Source of the DNA: Nymphaea colorata
Taxonomy: Eukaryota; Streptophyta; Magnoliopsida; Nymphaeales; Nymphaeaceae
Direction: 5' to 3'
Assembly: GCF_008831285.2 (NCBI RefSeq)
Contig: NC_045149.1
Span: forward strand, 12,218,629-12,282,628
DNA: 64,000 bases
In this document: positions 47,925-59,900 of the stretch, piece by piece
How positions within the stretch are numbered: the first letter of the stretch is position 1
Layout of the letters: every line of letters starts with the position of its first letter
Notes under the pieces: model-generated
What the model was told of the DNA's origin: nothing
Database searches by the model: none
The model's input: the letters and a program-made list of their open reading frames with translations, nothing else
Position numbers and translations under genes: made by a program

Positions 47925-50900
47925 GTAATTATCTGGTTCAAGTTTTAAATGCTTTAGCAAACCTTCTAGATTTGGTTGTAATATTTTGCAGAGGTGTGCT
48001 GAAGACCTAATAACCCCTTGTTGGGGATAGAAAACAGGATGTGTATGTGTGTGTCTATGTCACATAGGTACAGGTTTAGGTGCCAGTATGAAGCATTTTC
48101 AAAAAAGTTGGATATGAGGACACTGCCTTATATATATATGTTATTATATATATATAACTCAAAACAAGTAAAACAACTCTTTCGTGATTCAAAATTTATA
48201 GATTATGAAGAAAAACTAATGAACAATGTATGAAAGTAACAAACATACTAAAAACCTAAAATGTTTTAACTTTACTGATCCTCCTCTATCTCATGATCAA
48301 GATTAGAAGTAGCGGTAGGTTCCACGAGGTCCATATTAAGTGCATGTAAATCATATTCTCCTTCAAGATCCACGTTAATGTGCTCTTGATTAACATTCCA
48401 ATACTTGGATGATCTTGAACTGCAAGTTGCAACACAAATGCATTATGATTTAAGTTAATATTTAACTTCAACCAACCAATCAACAGATTTATACGTATTA
48501 AAGATAAAAAAAAAACCTATAATCATCCAAAGTATGTGAAATTATGCATACGTTGGAACGAATATAAACTAAATCTTTTGCTCCCTTACTAATAAGTTTG
48601 TTTCTCTGGATGTAGTGAATTTGAAAACAAGTGCTCCAGTTTCTTCTGAAACATATCTCCCTCTTGTTTGATATTTCTGATTCTTGATTAGGAGGAGCAA
48701 GACCAGTACTTCTTTACAACCATATTTGTGCATAATATTGGGATTTAGGGAGTGTGCCATACCATGCAAAGTGGTATTACTTTTATTTCATCTTCTTACT
48801 AAAATTTTATGCACATGATAAAAAAAACTCAAAATCATCAAGTACAACATTCTTCTTATCATGTCTAAAAATGATGCTTTAATTTTCTCAATTATATTAT
48901 CCCACATAAACTTTATGAAATATCGGGTCTTCTTTATCAACTTCTCTCAGCATCTATGAAATAGGGTTTATAAACTAAATAAAATATGTATTTTACCCAT
49001 AGTAAATCATCTAAAGTACATTTTTAATTTCTTAGGCTTTGACATTGCCATCACTTTGATAAAATTCTCAGTCATTGTTAGTTACCATCAGGAATAATGC
49101 GTGTTTGACTTGTTTAAATTTTAATTATTTTGATCGTTACAATAATGGATGCAAAACGAATCTCAACAACCTTCAACAATTTCAAATCAGAATGCCTATT
49201 GAATATAGCAAGAGCATTTTGATAGTTGACAACAAAATTTTTTGATGTTTTTGACATCATGCTCAACCTTTGCGAATGTTGAACACAATTTTAACAGTAT
49301 TTGAATCTTCTTTTGATGAGTGACAAATATTTTTAAATGTTAGATTAGATTTATGTTGTGCACCACACAAGGAGTCCAAAATGTGTCTATACCTAGATCA
49401 CTTGCCAAATTCATTCATACATCACTGCAGATTGGAGTGATAGATTTTGGGTATCGAACTATAACCCACAACCGGTTTCAGCAAAGGAAATATTAAGAGA
49501 GAGAACAAAAAAAGTGAAATGAGGAAGGGAGGTGAGTTCTCACATTCTCAGACAGCCCATTTATATATGATTCTTCTACACAATTTACAAGAATCTAGAA
49601 TGAAGCACAATTTACAAGAATCTAGAATGAAGCAATCACAATAATCTAGAGTCTAAAGTGAAGGAAACACAATAATCTAGAGTTCAGAATGAAACAATTA
49701 CAAAAATTACAATCATGACTCTGCCTAGATAAATGTGATCATACATAGACATGTTGGATCTAGATTAGATTAGAGCCAACATCTTATCATCATCTCTCAA
49801 GTTGTATATGGTTCTGCACCATGTACAACTTGCCTTTTAGAGACCAGAATCATTGCTTCGTTAGGCTCTTGGTAAACAAGTCTGCTACTTGTTCATTTGT
49901 AGGAACATAAATAGGTTGAATCTCCTTGTCTTCCACCTTTGTCTAATAAAATGTTGATCAATCTCAATATGCTTTGTTCGACCATGTTGTATGAGATTAA
50001 AAGCAATGTTAATAGCGCTTTGATTATCACACATTAACATTGATAGTTTGATTTTTTCTCCAATGTCCTCTAGCAAATGTCTAACCCATGTAACTTACAT
50101 TTGTATTCAGCTTCAGTGCTGGATCTTGCCACTGCCTTTTGCTTTCGACAGCTTCAAGGCACAAGGTTACGTCCAATGAAAATACAAAAACCAGAAATAA
50201 ACTTTCTTTGATCGGGATCGTCAGCCCAATCTGCATCTATGAATGTCATAAGTTGATGTCCAACAGTTATATTTTCACTCTTACCATAAACTAAGCCATC
50301 TCCTGTTGTCCCTTTAAGATATCTTAATATTCTTTTGACAACATCCATGTGAGTATCTCTATGTGCATACATAAATTGAGATACTTGATTCACAACATAT
50401 ATAATATATGGTCTGATGAATGTAAGATATTGGAGTGCCCCAACAATGTTTTGATATTGTGCAGGATCTTTATATAACTCCCTGTCCTGAGCACTTAGTC
50501 TTTGATTTAGAACACGAGGAGTTCTAATAGGCTTACAATTAGACATACTTGTCTTTTTCAAGAGATCCAACTTGTATTTTGGTTGTGTCAATGTGAGACG
50601 ATCATTATGCCTATCAATCTCCACTCCAAGAAAGAATCGTAAATCACCAAGCTCTTTCATTTTGAAGTTCTATATCATCAAAGCTTTAGTGTCTCTTATG
50701 TGTTGTTCAGAATTGCTTGTGATAACAATATCATCAACATATATAAGAAGTAAAGAAAATATGTTTTCCTTTCGATAAATGAAAAGAGAGCGATCTAGAG
50801 GACATCTTTGAAAACTACATTCTTGAATTTGCATGAAAAACTGTCAAATCATGAGCATGAGGCCTGTTTGAGTCCATAAATAAATTTTCTTAGTTTACAA

Positions 50901-53900
50901 ACCCACGCATGAGAGTTTCCTTTCGTATATCCTATAGGTTGTTCCATATATACTTCCTCCCTCAAATTACCATGAAGAAAAGCATTCTTCACATCCATTT
51001 GATGTAGTTTCCATCCATATTCAACTGCCAACGATATAATCACACGAATCGTTTCCATTTCGATCACAGGATTGAATGTCTGATCATAATCTTGTCCATA
51101 TTGCTGCGTGAAGCCTCATGCCACCAATCTTGCCTTGTATCTTTCCACACTGCCATCAGCTTTATGTTTGACTTTATAAATCCATTTCGATCCTACTACA
51201 TTCTTTACTTTGCGTTTAGGAACAATTTTCCATGTCCCACATTCATGTAGTGCATCTATTTCTTCATTCATTGCCCTGTTCCAATGTGACGACTTGGATG
51301 CTTCCTCAAAAGAAGTAGGTTCATCTTGCTTTATGACTTGAGACATAAAGATCTGAAAATCTAAGGAAAGATTATCATAACTTACCCATTTATGAATGGG
51401 GTGTCGCACTCGCTCAGATCTTCTAACAAGCTGATCATCATAGACTTCGTTATGGGAAGAGGTCTTTTTGCCATCTATCCCTCTTTTCTAACGAGTGTAA
51501 TCCTGTCCTGAAAATCGACATGAATAATTGTTTTCTCCTTCTTTCATAGCTGGAATGAGTTATTTGTTTCCTTCTGTTTGTGTGATATGTGGAGATCCTA
51601 TCTCATCATGTGGATGAGATTTTAGACTGCCTCCTGCAAATAATTCGGCATGTACCGAAGGTCCGAAGGATCATGTGATTCCATGGGTTGAGAACTCTCA
51701 TTAGAAATGTTAAAGTTGTGGTCGTCAAACACAACATTTCTTGATACTTTGATGCATCTGGTTGCAGGGTCATAACATCTGAAAGACTGAAACCTTTTTA
51801 TTCATCTGCATAACCAACAAACCTGCATTGGACTGCTTTATTTTGAAATTTGTTTCTTTATGACGAGTGAATGTGAACATAGTATACACATCTGAAAACA
51901 CTTAAATCATTGTAGTTTGGATTTAAACCAAAAAAATGAAGGAGATTTTGAATCCAAAACTGTCATGGGTAGACGATTTGTTGTGTACAACAATGTAAAA
52001 AGCCTCAGTCCATAGAGTAATAGGAGTATTACGATCATGCATTATACTCATACCACTTTCTACAATGTGACGATGTTTTCGTTCAGTTACCCCATTTTGT
52101 TGTGGGGTGTATGGGCATGAAATCTGTCGAGTTATCCAATTTTCTCGTAAAAGTTAATAAAGTCATGTGAAGAATATTCTCCCCCACCATCACACTGGAA
52201 TTGCACAACCTTAGATGAAAACTGTGTTTGGACCATGGCATGAAATTTTCGAAAGATACTAAACACTTATGATTTTTGTTTCATGAAGTGAATCCAACTA
52301 TATTGAAAATAAGAATCTATGAACAAAACATAATAGCAAGAGCCAAACAAAGAATCAGTGGGAGCTGGCCCCCATACATCAGAATAGACAATCTCGAAAG
52401 GTTCAGAAGCTTTTTTATTTATATTATGAAAAGGAAGTATATGACTCTTACATAGTTCGCAACTAGAACATTGTTTGTCATAGGAATCAAAGGATAGACG
52501 GATTTTGGAATGAGATTATCTGATGCAAGTCCAAAAACCCACAACTACAATGTCCCATACAACCATGCCATAAATCTGGCTTATTGACATCTGATTGGAG
52601 ACAGTAAACTTGGAATTTTTGAAGGTGCGTTGGAAGGAAAGTATGTCAATTGAGCTGGACTTGAAGAGGACTGTAAGAAATAATGACTTTTCTTGAAGAC
52701 ATACATATTTCCTTGTCGTTACCCTTTAGCGAATGTTTTCATCGTTAGAAGATCCTTGACATACACAAAGGAAGAAGTAAATTCAACAAATGAGTTTATA
52801 TCATCTACAAGTTTAGAAATGAAAAGAATATTCTTTTTGATATTTGAAGCAAAGGCAACATTTGACGAAGATAGTGGAAATGATGATGTTGGAACTTGGA
52901 AGTGAAATTTGTGCATTTCCAATATGTGTGATAGGATGAAAACTTCCGTCACCTATAACTATATTACTTTTACCAGAATAAGGAAAAAGATCATGTAACT
53001 TACCAGCATTTTCAATTACATGAGTAGCAGCACCTGAATCCAAATACCATTCACCTTGATCATTTTGTTTCATCGTCATCTTGGAGAGAGCAGTCATTAA
53101 TATTTGTTGCATATTGGCTGGTGGGAGTTTGACGTTCTGTTCTATTTCAGGTTTATTGCTTCTGTTTTGTGGGTTGAACCAGCAATTTGTTTTGATGTGA
53201 CCCTTCTTCTTAAATTAGAAACACATTGACATTCTCTTTGTTGTATTGGTCTGAAATCTTCCCGTAACACTCGGTGTTGGCAGAATACCTTGACCATTTT
53301 GTCCAATGTGTCCATGATTCATGCCTCCTTGATGAACCCCATTTCATTTTCCATGACCTGCACCACTTCAATAACTAAAACATTGTGAGTAATACCTTGG
53401 TTTGTTTCTCCTGTCGGTTGTTTCATGTTCATTTCATGTTGAACCAACTTGCCCTGAAGTTCATTGAAGGTGGGCAAGATACGCAAAACTTCAAGAGCAG
53501 TAGTGAATGCATAAAAATCTGGTCCAAGATCGCTAAGAGTTTGCTGGATTTTTTCTTTGTCGGAAACAAGGTATCCAGCAACTCCCAACTGATCAGTTAT
53601 CCCTTTTACACGTCCAAAATATTCCATAATTGACATGACCCTTTACTGAGATTTTGAAATTCCTTCTTCAGATATAGAATATGTGCCTCTGAAATCTAAG
53701 AATAGGTTTCGGTAAGTCTGACCCATAACTATCCTGCGGTGCAGTCATCAGAAAGAGAAGTCAACACTTCTTTGAGAGAGTGTTGATGTGATATATGCAA
53801 CAAGACTTTGATCTCGTTTCATCCATGTTACAAATTCAGGATTACGAATTTCCTAAGTGGAAATTGTCTCCCCTCTCTCATTCTTCATGTCTTGTTAGAT

Positions 53901-56900
53901 GAATTGTGGTGGGATTGGAATGGAACCATCAAGATGCCCGTAGATCTTGACTTCTTATGAAAAGAATGATCTGACTTTTCCAAGTAAGGTAGTTGGAGTG
54001 GTTCAGATTTTCAGAAATAATGTGTGGTAAGAAGTTGGATGACATACTGGATTGGGAGAGAATATCCATGAGAATTCATATATCTATTAACTTAGATATA
54101 TACTAAGTACTAACAGAAATATAAGAATGTTGTCAATTTAGATGAAGAGTTAGGAGCTGAATGTTAGAATGGGTATAAGAGAAAGCCAATCAGGAGATTT
54201 CAAGTCTGTTCAGGCATTCTCTTTGGTAGAACCAACCAAACCTTGCTCTAACCAACCAAACCTTGCTCTAATACCATGATAGATATTGGTTATCGAACTA
54301 TAACCCATGATCAGTTTCAGCAAATGAAATGTTAAGAGAGAACAAGAAAAGAGAAATGAGGAAGGGAGGTGATTCTCACATTCTCACGCAGCCCTTTATA
54401 TAATGATCCTTCTACACAATTTACAAGAATCTAGAAAGAAGCAATCACAATAATCTAGAGTCTAGAGTGAAGCAAACACAATAATCTAGAGTCTAGAATG
54501 AAACAATTACAAAAATTACAATCATGACCCTGCCTAGATAAATGTGACCAGACGTAGTTAGACATGTTGGATCTGGATTAGATTAGACCCAACATCTTAT
54601 CATGGAGCGTGATCAGTAATAATGTGCACAACATTATTTTAATCTACTTCTTTATAACTTCTATAAACAACCCCTTTAAATATTCAACATCTTTACTGTC
54701 TTTAGATGCATCAACACACTTAAAAAAAATGGTTCATTAAGCCAATAAGCAATATGGCCATTAAGCAATATTGTAACAGTCGTATTCGCTTGTTATATGG
54801 CCACTTACACTTGCAATCATCTTTCCTTTATCATTCATTATAATTTACTTTTGAAAAACTATAACTGAAAATAAAATTTCTAGTAGAACGCAAATAAGTA
54901 AGACATAACAAAGATCATAGAAATTGTGATCATTAAGAATCTAAGTTTTGCTGTCTGATTGTTTCACATGGTTGGAAAATCACATTTGAACTATATAGTA
55001 GATTAGTAGTAATACTTTACATTATCTGCTTGTTAAGGGGTGCAGGATAGAATCTCAAGAAATAGGGAAAAATTTGTGCATAAGTGGGCAATGTTGCATT
55101 CGTTTCTAATTTTCTAGATTTTTCATTTGACCAACAATTAAGAAACTGCAATAAAGGAGATATCTAGCTTCAGCATATTAGTCCACGAGATCATCTGTCT
55201 TTGAATTTTGAAACCAAGCCTCAACATTTTTCCTTACTATAGCACCTATCTAAACAGAGCCAGGCTGATTTAGAAAGGTTGAGCAAAATTTAATATGTCT
55301 GCCCTACTAGAATGACACCAAGGTATGCATATAAAAGGTAAAAAATATAAGCACTAATAATATACGGCAATAACAACATGGTATGCATATACAATTATAA
55401 ATTTAAAAGAAAAAAAAACACTAACAATACACAACACAGTGTGCATATAAATTTAAAAATAAATAAAATAAAATCTTCGATAGAACACACAAAAAAATGC
55501 ATTAAAGAATGTACACAATTGACATAATCAACGTCTAATGCACAAACCCTACTGATATCAAACTGTTTTACGTAACTGAAAAAAAACCCAGATTCCAGAC
55601 GAGAAAATAATGCAGTATCATCGTTTCAACAATCCCAGTCACGAGAGGACATGAAAAACTCGTCAGACATTCAATGCCTTGATGGAAAAGTAAAAATAGG
55701 TGTTGCTAGAAAAAAAAAACTACACCCACAAATGCTTCAAGATGGTAAAAAGGAAAGGGTACCTGAAAAATTACTAGACCTAGCACCGGTCGCCAGAAAA
55801 AATTGACAGAAAACTTCAGGGAAATCAGTGGCTGCAATACAGGTCGCCTAGAGCCCTCACTTTGTTGAGGGCCCTCATTTTACGTGTACATACCCAGTAA
55901 CATTTAAAAAAAAAAACCCTAAATTTCTGGACAAAAAAAAGACAGTCAATGGATTTTGAAAATGGTTATATATGGCCATGGTACATTGACTGTACCCAAT
56001 ATCATTTGACGTGTGTCCAGGCAATGTCAGGTGTCATGTCAGTACCCGTACTGGCATCATGCCCAACTCACATGGGCACTGCACCATTTGATCTGTACGC
56101 TTGACATAGGTGTGTGTGCCATGAGACTGAATCCAAGATCTTTTATTGATAGAGAGGGTTGTGTCTTTCTTGAGTCCCTGGAGGTTTCTGCCAAGGCAAG
56201 CAATTACTGAACTTTGAGTCTGATTTAACATGGAGCTCTCTTTAAATCCATAGATCTGGCAAACTGTGGATTTGAGAACCATTGATTGGATCTTGAGCCA
56301 AATGAGGGGAGGGGTCTGAATTGACACCCATGGTGTAATCCTTTCAACTTCCACACAGAGGATTGCACATCCTTGTTGGAAATCAAGGATATAAAATCCT
56401 AGTATCTAAGATCCTAAGATCTCATATCACCTCAGATATAAAATTTGAAGTAACCAAACACCCCAAGTGATTCTACTGATATCTTCTCTGCCTTTTCTCC
56501 CTTCTATAACACACTAATGCAATGTGGCTTATCTCTAGGGCTGTTAATTTGACAGAATGGCTTATCAGGTGAAAACATAAGCTGAAGAGGGAGAATGGGA
56601 TTGCTGAGGTTCCATGTTAAGATTCTTAAATGTTAGAATATGTTGTTGTGGGAACCGGGTCCATATCTGGACCCGGTTCTATGGGGCGCGGGTACCGAGG
56701 TGGGCTCGGTACCCTAGGCGGCTTCTCCTCTCTCCCTCTTTATATTGTCACTTATGTTTAAGTGTTGAATAAGTGAAATATAATTTTCTCTCTCCTAGGG
56801 TTGCGGTGAGCCCCTAGGTCAGAGCTTCCCCGTGGTTTTTCACCTCTCTCTGAGGTTTTCCACGTATATTGTGTGTTCGTTCTCTACTCTCTCTTTGTGG

Positions 56901-59900
56901 TTCGTGTTTCTACATGGTATCAGAGCCAGCGAAGTTGGAGAAGCGTTTCTTTCCCGAGGATCGTCAAGTTTTTTCGTCGCCCGACGCCGTTGAAGTTCCG
57001 GCGCCGCTGCTGCCCTTGTGACGTTTCCCTCTGTTGCGCCGTCGCCTGCTCTGCCGCCATCGTCCTCTGTTCCGCCGCCGCCGTCCTCTGTTCCGCTGCC
57101 GTCCTCTGTTCCGCCGTCCTCTGTTGCGCCTCCGCAGTCCTCCGTTCGGCCCGTTCTTGGTTTTTTGCCACCGTGGGTGGCCTCTGTGTTGCGCCGTCGC
57201 CTGCCTTTCTTCGCCGCTGCCTCATTCCCGCCGCCGTCGCCACTGCCTCATACCCGTCGCCGCTGTGCCTCTTGTTGTTGTGTGCTTGTTTGTGATGGAA
57301 GAAGCGATGGGGACTCAAAAAGATGTCGTTCTTGACGCGGGCAACGCCTCCAAGACTGAGAACTTGCCGATCCAGGTCACCTCCATCCGTCTGACCAAGG
57401 ACAATTACCTATCTTGGTCTGCCGCTCTCGAGATTGGGATTACTAACCGTGGGCGTCTCTCTTACATCACTGGCAACAAACCTGCGCCCATCAAATCTGA
57501 TCCTCAATGAGCGACGTGGGCGTTGGAGGACAGCCAAGTGAAGGTGTGGATTATCAGCTCCGTGTCCTCTGATATCCAGCCCCTCATTCTGCGGAAGCCG
57601 ACCTCTTTTGATATGTGGACTGTGCTTGCAAAGATGTATGGTCGCAAGAAGAGACATCTACGCACTTATCAGATTAAACGCAGTATTTACTCCTTGACAC
57701 AGGGTAATTTGTCTGTTGCTGCCTTCTATGCTGCCCTGAAGACCAAATGGGAGGAGCTAGATTATCATGTGACTGATGAGTGGAAGTGCGGTTCAGATCA
57801 TTCCCTCTACTGGGAAAAGGAATGGATGGACCGTACGTTTCTGTTTCTGGGAGGCCTGCGGGATGAATTTGAGTCTATTCGTAGCCAGATTCTTAATGGT
57901 GATGAGATTCCGGGGATAGAGGAAGTATATGCTCATGTTGAGTCTGAAGAACAACGTCGCCAGGTGATGCATCTTGACACCGGTCATGGCCCTTCTGCCT
58001 TTGTCAGCCGTGCCTCAGGGACTGGGCAGCGTCCTGCCCGGCATTGCACTCATTGCAACAAGTTGGGGCATTCGGTGGATTTCTGTTGGGATCTTCATCC
58101 CGAGAAGAGACTGGTCAGAGGTCGTCCTCCCTCTGGCAAGCGTAGTCCTTCTGTGTCTGATTCCAGTCAGAGTAATTCTTCTAGTGGTGCAAAGTCCAAG
58201 CTGTCCCCTGCTCAACTCAAGGAGCTGCAGGCGTACATCAGCCGCCTATCTACTACCCCTGAGGAGTCCTCCACGTCTGAAGGGGCTCAGCTAGCCCAAG
58301 CCCTCGTTGCCTCGACTGATCAAGGTAATCCTCCTCTTGGTGATTGGATTGTTGATAGTGGAGCCACTCACCACATGACAGGGGACTCTAAACTCTTTCA
58401 AGAATATCAACTTTCCTCTGGCAAGCAACGCGTGTCTATGGCAGATGGGTCTTCTATCTCTGTGGCTGGGAAAGGGAGCTTGTCCCTGTTGAACAAATAC
58501 CGTCTCCACAATGCCCTGCATGTTCCAAATATTCCTGTGAACTTACTCTCTGTCAGCAGTATTACTAAAGAATTAAACTGTAATCTGATTTTCTCTGCTG
58601 ATCACTGTTCCCTGCAGGACTTGGTGACGGGGAAGAAGATTGGGATTGGTTCGGTTACTGATGGGCTCTACAGGCTGCCGGTACAAGTTGCTTCAGCATT
58701 GATTTCTGCCACGAGTGGTCACTTGTCTGGTGTGAACGATAGATCTACTGTTCTGCGATGGCACGAGCGTCTTGGACATCTCCCCTTCCAGTTAATAAAG
58801 AAGTTGTTTCCTCATTTGTTTGCTTCTGTCTCCATTGACTCCTTCGCTTGTGAAGTGTGTCAATTGGCTAAACATGTCAGGGCTTCGTACCCTATTTCAT
58901 TGAATAAAACCACTCATCCGTTTGCCTTAGTTCATTCCGATGTTTGGGGTCTTTCTGGAGTACCCACGTGTGGTGGTTGTCACTATTTTTTGACGCTTAT
59001 TGATGATTACTCTAGATGTACGTTCGTGTACTTGTTGCGAGAACGTAGTGAGGTTCCAGCAGTTGTGAAAAACTTTGTTGCCTTTGTTGAGACTCAATTC
59101 CATACTACTGTTCAAGCTTTCCGTACGGATAATGCAAGGGAATATGTCTCTCAATCCCTTGATGAATTCTTTAAAGGCAAGGGTATTGTTCATGAAACCT
59201 CTTGTAGTTATACCCCACCTCAAAATGGTATAGCTGAACGTAAAAATCGTCATCTATTGAATGTTACCCGGGCCATTATGTTCCAACGTCATGTCCCGAA
59301 GCGGTATTGGGGTGATGCACTTCTCACTAGTGCACATCTCATTAACCGTATGCCTACTAGGGTGTTGGATGGTCAGTCTCCTTATTCTACCCTGTGGCCC
59401 ACTCAGAATCCGTGGCCTCTTACTCCTCGTGTCTTTGGGTGCAGTTGTTTTGTACATAATCATAGCCCTACTCTCAAAAAACTTGATCCCCGGTCTATTA
59501 AAGGAGTTTTCTTGGGGTACTCTTCCACTCAGAAGGGGTATAAATGTGTGGATCCCACTACTTCCAAAGTGTATGTTTCGAGGGATGTCACATTTCATGA
59601 ACATGAATCGTATTTTCCGGTGAATCCTCTTCAGGGGGAGTGTCTTGGGAACAAAGGGGAAGAGTATTCCTCTAATCAGCTGATTCAGTTTATGGAGTTT
59701 TTGGATTACAAGGTTAGTCCCAGTGTGATTGACACGGTCACGGTCAGAAATGAGAAGGGCAGTCATATGGAAGGGGTCACGGTGGATGCTCAGCCCACTG
59801 TTGCCCGGGATCACTTGTTTGGCCAGGTTTATGTCAGAAAAGAGAAAGCTATAGTGGAAGATGTTGGTGATGAGGATAGAACTAATCCCAATCCTGTGAT

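Larger units (their letters stand above)
49438..54602 (-). mobile_element. Ty1/copia LTR retrotransposon E4, antisense, heavily decayed
   Basis: LTRs at 54277-54602 (5', 326 bp) and 49438-49789 (3', 352 bp). On the minus strand they start TGATAAGATGTTGG and end ATCTATCA (3' copy AATCTATCA). Target duplication TGGAG is present at 49433-49437 and 54603-54607. The primer site reads TGGTATTAGAGC on the minus strand (54265-54276), one base off the usual sequence. Domain order on the minus strand is gag, protease, integrase, reverse transcriptase, RNase H. It is the most degraded of the four copia elements and lies in intron 3 of the membrane-protein gene, opposite to its transcription. Confidence 0.92.
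48260..55250 (-). mobile_element. Decayed hAT transposon (DUF659 type), split by copia E4
   Basis: Minus strand, right to left: [19 protein letters not shown] and [11 protein letters not shown] (about 54603-54740); then, beyond E4, [20 protein letters not shown] (about 49350-49430), [18 protein letters not shown] (about 49170-49220), and the C-terminal [16 protein letters not shown]...AKDLVYIRS (about 48550-48640) with the tail to 48290. This order is that of plant hAT transposases with DUF659 and dimerisation domains. When E4 and one target copy are disregarded, the frame runs straight across the insertion point. Stops elsewhere show it is dead. Limits are approximate. Confidence 0.82.

Noticed and set aside
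49438-49781. E4 LTR ends placed at GTTGG/CCAACA
   Set aside because: Extending 8 bases to TCTTATCA gives TG...CA termini and a matching TGGAG target duplication, which also restores the hAT frame across the site.
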